Assembly: GCA_946401725.1 (NCBI GenBank)
Contig: CAMIVE010000006.1
Span: 1-64,000 of the forward strand
Reading direction: 5' to 3'
DNA length: 64,000 bases
Source: an uncultured Bacteroidales bacterium
GTDB lineage: Bacteria > Bacteroidota > Bacteroidia > Bacteroidales > P3
Of this stretch, positions 10,126 through 18,800 are shown piece after piece (the stretch's first letter is position 1; every line of letters starts with the position of its first letter). The notes below the pieces were generated by a model. The model had not been told where the DNA came from. It did no database searches and saw only the letters and a program-made list of their open reading frames with translations. The position numbers and the translations under genes were made by a program.

Positions 10126-10980
10126 ATGTTCCTTTTAGAAACACAACATATTGTAAAAACTTTTGGCGAATTCAAAGCCCTCGACGATGTCAGTATCGGG
10201 GTGAGAGAAGGCAGTGTCTTCGGACTGTTAGGTCCTAACGGGGCAGGCAAGACCACGCTGATACGTCTCATCAACCGTATCAGTCGTCCCGACAAAGGGG
10301 AGCTGCTTTTGGACGGACATGCCATGACCGATGACGATGTGCGACAAATCGGCTACTTGCCGGAGGAACGCGGATTGTACAAGAAAATGCGCGTAGGCGA
10401 GCAGGCTGTCTATCTGGCCCAGCTGAAAGGTCTGTCGCGCAGGGAGGCGACACACCGCCTGCGTCAGTGGTTTGAGAAATTTGAGATCGGCAATTGGTGG
10501 AACCGGCCAGTCGAAGAACTCTCCAAAGGCATGCAGCAGAAGGTGCAGTTTATTGTCACAGTGCTGCATGAGCCTCGGTTGCTGATCTTCGACGAGCCCT
10601 TCAGCGGATTCGATCCCATCAACGCCACATTGCTGAAAAACGAGATACTGGCCCTGCGAGACAAAGGGGCCACGGTGATCTTCTCGACCCACAACATGGC
10701 TTCGGTCGAAGAATTGTGCGACGATATCGCCTTGATCAACAATTCGCGTGTGGTGCTTCATGGTAGTGTGAGTGATATCAGGAAATCCTATAGCAACAAC
10801 CTTTTCGAGATGGTGGTCGACGACGGTGAAGTGTTGCGTTTGACTGTTCCTGAAGGGCAGACCGCCAACGACCTTCTGTCGGAGCAGCTGAAGCAACACC
10901 GTATTGTGTCGTTCCATGAAATACTGCCGTCGATGAATGATATCTTCATCCAGACAGTGAAGGAAGGAGGTCAACGATGA
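10126..10980 (+). CDS. ABC transporter ATP-binding protein (NatA-like)
   Basis: GPNGAGKTT, ELSKGMQQKVQ, LLIFDEPFSGFDPIN, STHNM. Confidence 0.93.
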   Translation: MFLLETQHIVKTFGEFKALDDVSIGVREGSVFGLLGPNGAGKTTLIRLINRISRPDKGELLLDGHAMTDDDVRQIGYLPEERGLYKKMRVGEQAVYLAQLKGLSRREATHRLRQWFEKFEIGNWWNRPVEELSKGMQQKVQFIVTVLHEPRLLIFDEPFSGFDPINATLLKNEILALRDKGATVIFSTHNMASVEELCDDIALINNSRVVLHGSVSDIRKSYSNNLFEMVVDDGEVLRLTVPEGQTANDLLSEQLKQHRIVSFHEILPSMNDIFIQTVKEGGQR

Positions 10981-12326
10981 ACAAGATTCTTTTGGTTATA
11001 CAGCGGGAGTATCTCACCAGGGTTCGGAAAAAGTCTTTCTGGGTGTTGACCCTGCTGGTGCCTGTACTGATGGCTGCCCTCTACGCCATTCCCATCTATT
11101 TTGCGCTGAAACCCATGGAGCGTTCGGTGGTTCTTGTCGCCGACGAGTCGGGGCTGTTCGGCGGTCTGGATTTGGACGATACCTTGCGCGGTGACAGCCG
11201 TCTCGTATCGACCGAGAATGTCACCTACCGTTATGTGGCCAATCTGGACTATGCCTTGCGGCAGATGGACGGCGACGCGGAGGTCGATGCCATCCTCTAT
11301 GTCCGCAGCCGAGCCAGTGAAGCCATCCCCACCGATGCTTGTCTTTATTACAAGAGCGACATGCCGACCCAGACCATGCGCTTCGATGTGGACAAACAGC
11401 TGCAGCGCATCCTGCGCAACCGCTTGTTGCAGGCCCACGGCATATCGGACGATGAATATGCACTTATCAGCAACACCAAAATCAACCTGCGTACCGAAGA
11501 CCTCGAGACCGGTCGTGAGGCTTTCCTGGATATCAAGACAGGCTTGGGATTTGTACTGGCATTTCTTATCTACATAGTGATTTTTATGTTTGGATCACAG
11601 GTGATGCGCGGCGTGGTGGAGGAGAAAACCAACCGTATCGTCGAGGTTATCGTCTGTTCTGTTAAACCCTTCCAACTGATGATGGGCAAGGTGATTGGCA
11701 TTGCGCTGGTTGGTCTGACACAGTTCCTGATGTGGGTCGTCTTGACAGGCGTGGCATTGACGGGAATCCAGATGAGCAACAGCGAGCTATTCCGTCAGGC
11801 GACAGAGAAACATGAGGTGACCGAGTTGGCCACCAAAGGGGGTGAGGCTGTCGCCCAGATGGATCAGGCCGCTCAGTTTGCCGACGTGCCGCAGATGGTG
11901 GAAGGTCTCGCTGCGATTAATTTCAAGGCTATTCTCCCGGCGTTCCTCTTCTATTTCGTTTTCGGCTACCTGCTCTATGCCACACTGTTTGCCGCCGCCG
12001 GCGCCATGTGCGACAACGACACAGATACCCAACTCTTCTCGCTGCCGCTTACCATTCCGCTATTGTTGACACTGCTGTTGATGCCGGTTATGATCAATGC
12101 CCCTTCGGGCACGTTAAGTCAGGTGCTTTCAATTATCCCCTTCACTTCGCCGGTGGCCATGATGCTGCGCATCCCCTTCGGCGTGCCGCTCGGCCAGCTC
12201 TACTGGTCTATGGCGTTACTCCTCTTGACTTTCCCGCTTTGCACCTGGTTCGCCGCCAGAATCTATCGTGGTTCGATTCTTCGTTATGGGATCAAGAACC
12301 GTCTGTTCAAGAAAAAGAGTAAGTGA
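10977..12326 (+). CDS. ABC transporter permease (NatB-like)
   Basis: ATGA overlap with the upstream ATPase; N-terminal TM, large extracytoplasmic domain, C-terminal TM cluster with VMRGVVEEKTNRIVEVIVCSVKPFQLMMGKVIG. Confidence 0.9.
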   Translation: MNKILLVIQREYLTRVRKKSFWVLTLLVPVLMAALYAIPIYFALKPMERSVVLVADESGLFGGLDLDDTLRGDSRLVSTENVTYRYVANLDYALRQMDGDAEVDAILYVRSRASEAIPTDACLYYKSDMPTQTMRFDVDKQLQRILRNRLLQAHGISDDEYALISNTKINLRTEDLETGREAFLDIKTGLGFVLAFLIYIVIFMFGSQVMRGVVEEKTNRIVEVIVCSVKPFQLMMGKVIGIALVGLTQFLMWVVLTGVALTGIQMSNSELFRQATEKHEVTELATKGGEAVAQMDQAAQFADVPQMVEGLAAINFKAILPAFLFYFVFGYLLYATLFAAAGAMCDNDTDTQLFSLPLTIPLLLTLLLMPVMINAPSGTLSQVLSIIPFTSPVAMMLRIPFGVPLGQLYWSMALLLLTFPLCTWFAARIYRGSILRYGIKNRLFKKKSK

Positions 12327-12359
12327 CAAATAACAGGTATTGATTTATACAAACATCAG

Positions 12360-14615
12360 ATGAATAGTATCCGTTCTATATGGAGGCGAGTCCTCTCCCT
12401 TTGGTGCAAAGTGAAGCTTTGGATGGGCAAACGTTTTTCAGGTTCGCTGTTGGAACAGGTGGGCGCTTCGCTGTTGATTTTTGGAGTGGTCGCCGTAATT
12501 GCCGGTGCAATAGTTTACGAGAAAGACGAATACGGGTTGAAGCGTGTTGTTTCCGATATGCTGAGCCCTGTCAGCATACGCTCCAACGCCTATCCTGCCA
12601 GTGAAGTGGTTGTCTCTTCGGACGGTCAGTCTTCTCCGTTGACGGTCAGGAAAGGGACTATCGGTTTTTCCAGGCCGCTTATCATGTATCTTATCGGCAC
12701 GATATTTGTGACAGGACTGGTGATTGCCACCATCACAAGTATCATCCGCTCGTTGGGCGACCGATACCGTAATGGTACGATGAAATACACGTGGAATAAC
12801 CATGTCCTCTTTATCGGCTACGACGAATTGATGATTGGTACCCTGCGACAGACGCTCAACCAAGCGAAGGGACGAGGGAATGTCGTGGTCTCGGTTCCGG
12901 AGAATGTGGCTCGGGTAAGGGAGCAGATCGAGCGTCGGCTGTTCAGCGACCAGATTAAGCGGTTGGAAGTGATTCAGACCAATCCCTGTGACATGAAGTC
13001 GTTGAAACGGAAGTCGAGCGTTCTATGGGCAAGCAGGATATACATTATCGGCAATGCCGACGATGCGACTCACGACTCGCAGAATCTGGAGACGATGGGT
13101 CTGATTTGTCAGTTGGGTATTGAGAAAAAACTGCCGACAACGTTGATGCCGCCGTGCGAGATGTATGTCCGCAACCAGGCCTCGTTCTCGTTGCTCCAGC
13201 GTAACGGCCTGGATTCGGCCAACCAGCTGAATGAGACTTTGAGGGTTGGTTGTGTATGGACCAAAGAGGATAAAGACAAGGCGGAAGCTTTTCTGAAACG
13301 GAAATGCACCATTTTCAATTTCCATTGTGTGGCTGCACAGAACCTCCTCTCGACGGTTTCGTCCGGTAAGAGTGCCTTGCGGGTGGATTATCATAACAAG
13401 GAGCGCAATATCTATATGCGGGATGGCGTACGTCCGCATTTGGTGATTGTCGGCATGACGGAGATGGGGCTTGCGCTTGCCCGTGAAGTGGCCATGATAG
13501 CCCATTTCCCTGAGGCCAAACGCCTCACTGTGACACTTGTCGACGAGAATGCCCGTCGGGAAATGCAGTATTTCACGGGACGCGCCAAGGAGTTTTTCAA
13601 GCAGTGTATTTACAGCTTCCGGGACTTTGAGGGCTCTCTTCAGCCTGTTCAGTCAACGCCACCTGACGGTATTGTCAAAGATATCGAATTCGAGTTTATC
13701 CAGAGTGGGGTGGCCAATCCCCGTCTGATGGATTATCTGGTTGAATGTGCTGAAAGTCAAGAGCAACTGCTTTCGCTGGCTATCTGTACCAACGAATCGC
13801 CCAAGAATATGGCTACGGCACTCTATCTGCCGCGTCAGCTGTTTGAGGATGCCGATGGACAGGCTACCGATATCCCTATTTGGATTTATCAGCAAGGTGA
13901 TGCCTCGTTGAAGCATTTCTTTTTCGAGGAATCCGGCGACAGGCATCAGTATTATCGTTCGTTGAACACATTCTCCCTCTATGATATCAGTCTGGAGGAC
14001 CGCGAGAAGGATGTCCGGTACCGGTGGTGCAAGTCTATTGCCGCTTATTACAGTTACGCCTACAACAGCTCGTCCGACCGGCCGCTGAGCAGGGAACTCA
14101 TTTTCGACAACTGGACACTGCAACCCTCCAGCAACCGCTGGTCGTCGCTATACACCGTGCTGTCGCTTCCTTTGAGGCTCCGTTCTATCGGACTGGAATT
14201 GAAAGAGGTTTCTGAAGGCGTAGCTTTGTATGATATCCAAACGGAGAAGGAAGCCGATGCCGAGTGTATTGCCCATATGGATATGGACGCGTTGGACCGG
14301 CTGGAACATAACCGGTGGAATGTGGAGAAATTGTTGCTGGGATTTGCACCAACCAATGAGGACAAACATCAAGAAGTCATCGACGAACTCCTGGCTCTTT
14401 GCAACAAATACAAAGTCGATCCCAATGTCCCCGATGTGCAGTGCCGTCGGTTTTCCAGACAGATCGATGGAGAACGCTCGTTGTTCAGCAACCTCAAGAA
14501 GAACCATTGGATACACGACGATATCCGTCCGTTCGATGATCTGACTCCCTATACCCGCGACAAAGATCGTTTCATTCATGAGAAGATAATCGAGTTAATA
14601 ACCCAAAACAGTTAA
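12360..14615 (+). CDS. Gene A: two-TM protein with tandem TrkA-N/RCK-like Rossmann domains and C-terminal RyR domain
   Basis: TM near aa 33-52 and 107-128; HVLFIGYDELMIGTLRQTL and HLVIVGMTEMGLALAREVA Rossmann starts; LEHNRWNVEKLLLGFAP...HDDIRPFDDL RyR signature. Confidence 0.75.
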   Translation: MNSIRSIWRRVLSLWCKVKLWMGKRFSGSLLEQVGASLLIFGVVAVIAGAIVYEKDEYGLKRVVSDMLSPVSIRSNAYPASEVVVSSDGQSSPLTVRKGTIGFSRPLIMYLIGTIFVTGLVIATITSIIRSLGDRYRNGTMKYTWNNHVLFIGYDELMIGTLRQTLNQAKGRGNVVVSVPENVARVREQIERRLFSDQIKRLEVIQTNPCDMKSLKRKSSVLWASRIYIIGNADDATHDSQNLETMGLICQLGIEKKLPTTLMPPCEMYVRNQASFSLLQRNGLDSANQLNETLRVGCVWTKEDKDKAEAFLKRKCTIFNFHCVAAQNLLSTVSSGKSALRVDYHNKERNIYMRDGVRPHLVIVGMTEMGLALAREVAMIAHFPEAKRLTVTLVDENARREMQYFTGRAKEFFKQCIYSFRDFEGSLQPVQSTPPDGIVKDIEFEFIQSGVANPRLMDYLVECAESQEQLLSLAICTNESPKNMATALYLPRQLFEDADGQATDIPIWIYQQGDASLKHFFFEESGDRHQYYRSLNTFSLYDISLEDREKDVRYRWCKSIAAYYSYAYNSSSDRPLSRELIFDNWTLQPSSNRWSSLYTVLSLPLRLRSIGLELKEVSEGVALYDIQTEKEADAECIAHMDMDALDRLEHNRWNVEKLLLGFAPTNEDKHQEVIDELLALCNKYKVDPNVPDVQCRRFSRQIDGERSLFSNLKKNHWIHDDIRPFDDLTPYTRDKDRFIHEKIIELITQNS

Positions 14616-14616
14616 A

Positions 14617-16107
14617 ATGATTTCCCTGATTATTGGAAACCACCCGTTGTCCCGTGACATTGAGTCCCAGTGTCGTTCCCGCTACCAAGTGAAGCGATGC
14701 GACTGGGATGATGCTGTCGATTTGCGTGATTGCGCTGAACTATTCCTGACTCCCGACCTGCCGGACGCTGCGGCTGCCTCCGATGTCGACAATCGGTCGC
14801 TCTCCTGGCTTGCAAAGGCGGCGAAAGGGGAGGGGAGAGGCGACTCCGATGAAAAAATCAGAGTCCACCTGATGGTGCATAGCCTGTTAACCTTCAATTA
14901 CCTGCAGCAACACGATTTTGCATCGGACATTCGAGAGCGTTTCGATGTCTACCCGTTCAACCTCGACGACGAATGGAGCAAAACGATACAGTTGGACAGA
15001 GATCCCGTCACGGTGCAGTCGGAGGCATCGGTCCATCTGGTGATTTTCGGATCGGGCGATATTGCTGAGCTTGTCGCTGTCAATGCCGCCCACCGTGCCC
15101 ACTTTCCCAACTATGTCCGCAACCATGAGCTCAAGACCCGTATCACGGTGGTTGACGAGCAGATAGACCGTTGGGGTGAGGATTTCCGTTTGCGATACAA
15201 GCATCTCTTTGACTATAGCTATTACCGGTTGGTCGATACCTCCAAGACCCAGATGGTTGTCGACTTCCATCAGCCTGACAATCTGGAGGGTGGCGAGTTT
15301 GTCGATATCGAATGGGAGTTTGTGAAATCATCCGAGAACCATCCGGCGCTGCGTGCCAAGATGTCACAATGGGCGCTTTCTGACAAACAGCAGCTTATTG
15401 TGGTATGCGCCTCCCGTTCGGCCCGGCGAAATCTCACTGTAGCCCTTCGTCTGCCAGAGGAACTGGCTCGGCAGCAAGTCCCGGTGCATGTATATATGCA
15501 TGACGACGTGCTGCTTTCTGCCACGCAGTCCGACGGGAGCAGCTTCAACTTGATACCTTTCGGCTTGGTCGACCGCGGCTATGATATTAGCCTCCCTTCC
15601 GTCCAGATGGGCATGATGGTTAACTATATCAACAATTTGTGCTATAATGACAATATAGAGAATTGGAGCGGTCAGCCGCTCTATGCCGTAGAGGTCGACG
15701 AGTCAGAATGTATGCGACAGTGGGATCGGTTGTCGGCCGTCAAGCGCAAGTCAAGCATCTGCAACGCTGCCACCATCCCTGTGAAAATGCGCTCTATGGG
15801 CATTGTCCCCGACGATTGGGACAAATTCTATGAAGTCCCCCAGCAAACGATCGACCTCATGGCCGAAGTGGAGCACAACCGCTGGAACGTCGAGGAACTG
15901 TTGCTCGGCTGGCGCCCCTGTACCCCTGAGGAACAAAAGCTTGTGGAAGAAGATGTCCAGCAGAAAGAGGTACTGAAGCAAATGAAAATCCACTACGACC
16001 TACGCCCCTACAGCGACCTCCGTCCGGACCGTACCGGCCGTCCGGTAACCATCTACGACATCTGTCTTTCGGCCGCTATCCCCCTTATTGCCGGCTCAGT
16101 GAAGTAA
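14617..16107 (+). CDS. Gene B: soluble Rossmann-RyR paralogue of gene A
   Basis: 1 bp after gene A; HLVIFGSGDIAELVAVNAA and VEHNRWNVEELLLGWRP...HYDLRPYSDL match the C-terminal half of gene A; no TM. Confidence 0.75.
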   Translation: MISLIIGNHPLSRDIESQCRSRYQVKRCDWDDAVDLRDCAELFLTPDLPDAAAASDVDNRSLSWLAKAAKGEGRGDSDEKIRVHLMVHSLLTFNYLQQHDFASDIRERFDVYPFNLDDEWSKTIQLDRDPVTVQSEASVHLVIFGSGDIAELVAVNAAHRAHFPNYVRNHELKTRITVVDEQIDRWGEDFRLRYKHLFDYSYYRLVDTSKTQMVVDFHQPDNLEGGEFVDIEWEFVKSSENHPALRAKMSQWALSDKQQLIVVCASRSARRNLTVALRLPEELARQQVPVHVYMHDDVLLSATQSDGSSFNLIPFGLVDRGYDISLPSVQMGMMVNYINNLCYNDNIENWSGQPLYAVEVDESECMRQWDRLSAVKRKSSICNAATIPVKMRSMGIVPDDWDKFYEVPQQTIDLMAEVEHNRWNVEELLLGWRPCTPEEQKLVEEDVQQKEVLKQMKIHYDLRPYSDLRPDRTGRPVTIYDICLSAAIPLIAGSVK

Positions 16108-16145
16108 TGATTCTTTAAACCATTAACCTTAAAATAATCAAATCC

Positions 16146-17540
16146 TTGAAACCTTCCTACTATATATTGCGCCTCCGGGGAGACTTCGTCAATCGCAAGT
16201 CAGGCGATGTGCTTGCCAATGCAGACAGCCCCCTGACCATTGGGTTCTCCGCCGATTGTGACATCCGTTTGCCGCTGTCCGATGATGGACGTGATCCATT
16301 TTACCTGGCCACTATCTTGCCACGCAAAGGCAATGAGGGGTGGCTTTTGGTCAAGCGTACCGACGAAGTCTCGGTATCCCTGGCGGGACGTGCAGACATA
16401 GGTTATGCCTGTCAATTGAATGATGGGGATGTCATCATGCTGGATTATCTTGACAGGCATTACGAAATCACTTTCCGTATCAGACATGATGGGAAATACG
16501 ACCGCGCGGGCATCAAGACTATGGTCCCCGACCGTCGGGGATGGGTCTATGGCCTTTTGGCAGTGATGGTTCTCCTTATCGGTGCGGTCTCTTTCTTCAA
16601 GAGCCGCGGCGGATTCCATCCCCTCGACCTCGTCGATGTCGATGAACGTTATCATGCATCGGTTTTTCTGATCAGGGTCGATTCGGTTGCCTGGATGCAG
16701 CATGATGTTGATGGTGACAAGCTTCTCCGTACGCTGGTGCCGTCCAACGGGGACAACATCATAGGGACTGCTTTCCTAGGCCCCCAAGGACAATTGGTTA
16801 CGGCCCGACACTGTGTGGAATACTGGATTGCCGAACCCCTGCGCTTGGATACGCGTATCGCCCAGTTGGATGACGACGACATCATCCGTTGGGCCGCCGA
16901 GGTGGAGACCTACAACTATTGCCACCCGGAGGACCAGTGTCAGTTCCTCCGCACCTACTGCAGCGTCTACCGTCCTGATGCCGTTACAGGCGAGCCGGTC
17001 TTCTCGTTCACCTCCACCGATACCAATGTGCTGATGGACAAGTCGCGTGACGAACTCATCCCTCTTGATGATTTCGACACTTGTTTCTGGTGGCGCTCCA
17101 TCACGCCCTACTTCAACCGCCGGGATATGGAATTGGGCGACTGGCTTGTCGTCCGGGGCTTCTCGCACCGATTGGATTCCCTTGCCATAAAAAGCACTCC
17201 CTTCCAGTTCGCTTCCGACGAGATGCTGCAAACGCTCGCTTCCAACAAACCCCTGGCCCTTATGGGCTTTATGGAGAATGAACGTTCTCTTGCAGGAATG
17301 GAGGTCGTCTCGGGGAGTCTCCATCTTTGGAACGCCAAGACTGCAGGCAGTGAGAATATCGTCCATAGGGCAGACATCACCCCCGGTTTCTCGGGAGGAC
17401 CCGTACTGGTGCAATGGCACGACGGTTACTATGTTATTGGTATCGTCAGCCGGGTCGACAAGAAAAACAGCGACCTCACCCTCTCGGTCCCCGTCAATCA
17501 AATCGATTGTTTAAAGAACAATAAAACCCTTAACCTTTAA
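16146..17540 (+). CDS. Gene C: FHA-like domain, one TM, trypsin-like serine protease (TTG start)
   Basis: FHA-like SPLTIGFSADCDIRLPLSDD...QLNDGDVIMLDYLDRHYEITF; TM GWVYGLLAVMVLLIGAVSFF; protease GTAFLGPQGQLVTARHCVEYW (His codon 16809-16811) and TPGFSGGPVLVQ (Ser codon 17391-17393). Confidence 0.75.
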   Translation: MKPSYYILRLRGDFVNRKSGDVLANADSPLTIGFSADCDIRLPLSDDGRDPFYLATILPRKGNEGWLLVKRTDEVSVSLAGRADIGYACQLNDGDVIMLDYLDRHYEITFRIRHDGKYDRAGIKTMVPDRRGWVYGLLAVMVLLIGAVSFFKSRGGFHPLDLVDVDERYHASVFLIRVDSVAWMQHDVDGDKLLRTLVPSNGDNIIGTAFLGPQGQLVTARHCVEYWIAEPLRLDTRIAQLDDDDIIRWAAEVETYNYCHPEDQCQFLRTYCSVYRPDAVTGEPVFSFTSTDTNVLMDKSRDELIPLDDFDTCFWWRSITPYFNRRDMELGDWLVVRGFSHRLDSLAIKSTPFQFASDEMLQTLASNKPLALMGFMENERSLAGMEVVSGSLHLWNAKTAGSENIVHRADITPGFSGGPVLVQWHDGYYVIGIVSRVDKKNSDLTLSVPVNQIDCLKNNKTLNL

Positions 17541-17549
17541 CCTTTGACC

Positions 17550-18080
17550 ATGATTCCTATCTCTGAAATACTTGGTTATGCCACCGCCTCCCTTTTGGAT
17601 AGATTCCTTGTCCAATCCAGTGGCTATATGTTGAAAAACGGTCCGTGTGTGATTGATGCGGAGAAGGTCGCTCTTGAGGGGGACGATTTCCATTTCCCAT
17701 CAACCGTCGAGACTGCCGATGAACCTGATGCCGTATGGCTTATAGGTGCTGTCGCCTGCCATCTTTCGTCTGGTCATCTGCCCTTTGGCGGTAAAGGGCG
17801 TGCATATCAACAGCAAAACCCGCAGGCCAAACTGCCGGTTCTGCGGAGCGAACACAGCGCTTTGACCCCTTTGGTGCAACGTTGTCTGCAACCGGAAGCC
17901 TCCAACCGCATTTCGTTGAAGGAACTGAATGACGAGGCCCGTGCAATTGCGGTGAAAATCATTGCACAGCATCCGGAAGCAGGTTTCCATAATTGGCCTG
18001 TTTCAGTGTCAAAACCCCAATCGTCGAACCCCCAACTCCCACTGCTCGATAGCCAGTGGCCAGAAAAAATGAGACCATGA
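17550..18080 (+). CDS. Gene D: protein-kinase C-lobe-like ORF lacking N-lobe and catalytic motifs
   Basis: PDAVWLIGAVACHLSSGHLPFGGKG...LTPLVQRCLQPEASNRISLKEL resembles kinase subdomains IX-XI; no glycine loop, VAIK, HRD or DFG. ATG 17550, 9 bp after gene C. Confidence 0.55.
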   Translation: MIPISEILGYATASLLDRFLVQSSGYMLKNGPCVIDAEKVALEGDDFHFPSTVETADEPDAVWLIGAVACHLSSGHLPFGGKGRAYQQQNPQAKLPVLRSEHSALTPLVQRCLQPEASNRISLKELNDEARAIAVKIIAQHPEAGFHNWPVSVSKPQSSNPQLPLLDSQWPEKMRP

Positions 18081-18757
18081 AACGTTTATCATTCTTCGTA
18101 TGCTTGCTTCTTGCCGTCACAACCCTGTATGCGCAAGGCAATAAAGACCGTATCTCAGGAAAAATAGACAATAACGAATGGCGTGTCGATCCTTTTGTGC
18201 AGCGTTATATCGATTTGGTGGCAACCCTTCAGTCTGCCAACGGTAACAAACGGGTTTGTCAGTCCGCTGTCGACACCCTCTCGTCGTTAAGGTACCCTAA
18301 GATAGCCCTTCTTGACGACCTGGGCGAGGATAAAAATGAGTACCGGGGGTCCAATGCCAATCCTCTCAAGATCAATTCTATCGTTGTCCAGGCATGGCAA
18401 CGTCAGCAAGGCTTTGAGACCTCAAGGGGCTACTATTATGACAGTCGTCAGCGGGGTATACGCCATTCCATGATGGAAAAGTCTGTCGCAGCGCGTGCAA
18501 CGGTGCACTATTCTATCAGCGAACACTCCGGTCGGCAGGAGCTTGTTGTCATCCCTTACAGCAAGAACGCCCGTTACCGCGTTTCCGTCACATGCGACGG
18601 ACAGACCATCCCCTCGAAGCTGGTTAACGGCAAGATATCCTACTGGCTTTTTGTCATCGACAAGGTCACCACCAGCGATGTGGTCAAGATTGAAATTGAA
18701 AACCAGTCCGACAAATTTGAATCGTTCGTCATTATCAATTACAACCAGCGGCGATAA
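18077..18757 (+). CDS. Gene E: small exported hypothetical protein
   Basis: ATGA overlap with gene D supports start 18077; signal peptide MKRLSFFVCLLLAVTTLYAQG. Confidence 0.7.
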   Translation: MKRLSFFVCLLLAVTTLYAQGNKDRISGKIDNNEWRVDPFVQRYIDLVATLQSANGNKRVCQSAVDTLSSLRYPKIALLDDLGEDKNEYRGSNANPLKINSIVVQAWQRQQGFETSRGYYYDSRQRGIRHSMMEKSVAARATVHYSISEHSGRQELVVIPYSKNARYRVSVTCDGQTIPSKLVNGKISYWLFVIDKVTTSDVVKIEIENQSDKFESFVIINYNQRR

Positions 18758-18800
18758 TCGTTTCCTTATCCATCATCCCCACTGTTAAAAGTCAAATCCC

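Noticed and set aside
7986-12326. BatA-like protein and NatAB-like ABC transporter as part of the RyR/CHAT module
   Set aside because: They are upstream on the same strand with a short gap, but these families are common in unrelated contexts; kept separate unless synteny shows otherwise.
12630-12690. TIGFS in the inter-TM loop of gene A as a K+ channel selectivity filter (TIGFG-like)
   Set aside because: No hydrophobic pore helix precedes it and the final Gly is absent; a 2-TM plus RCK layout alone does not make a channel. Structure prediction would settle it.
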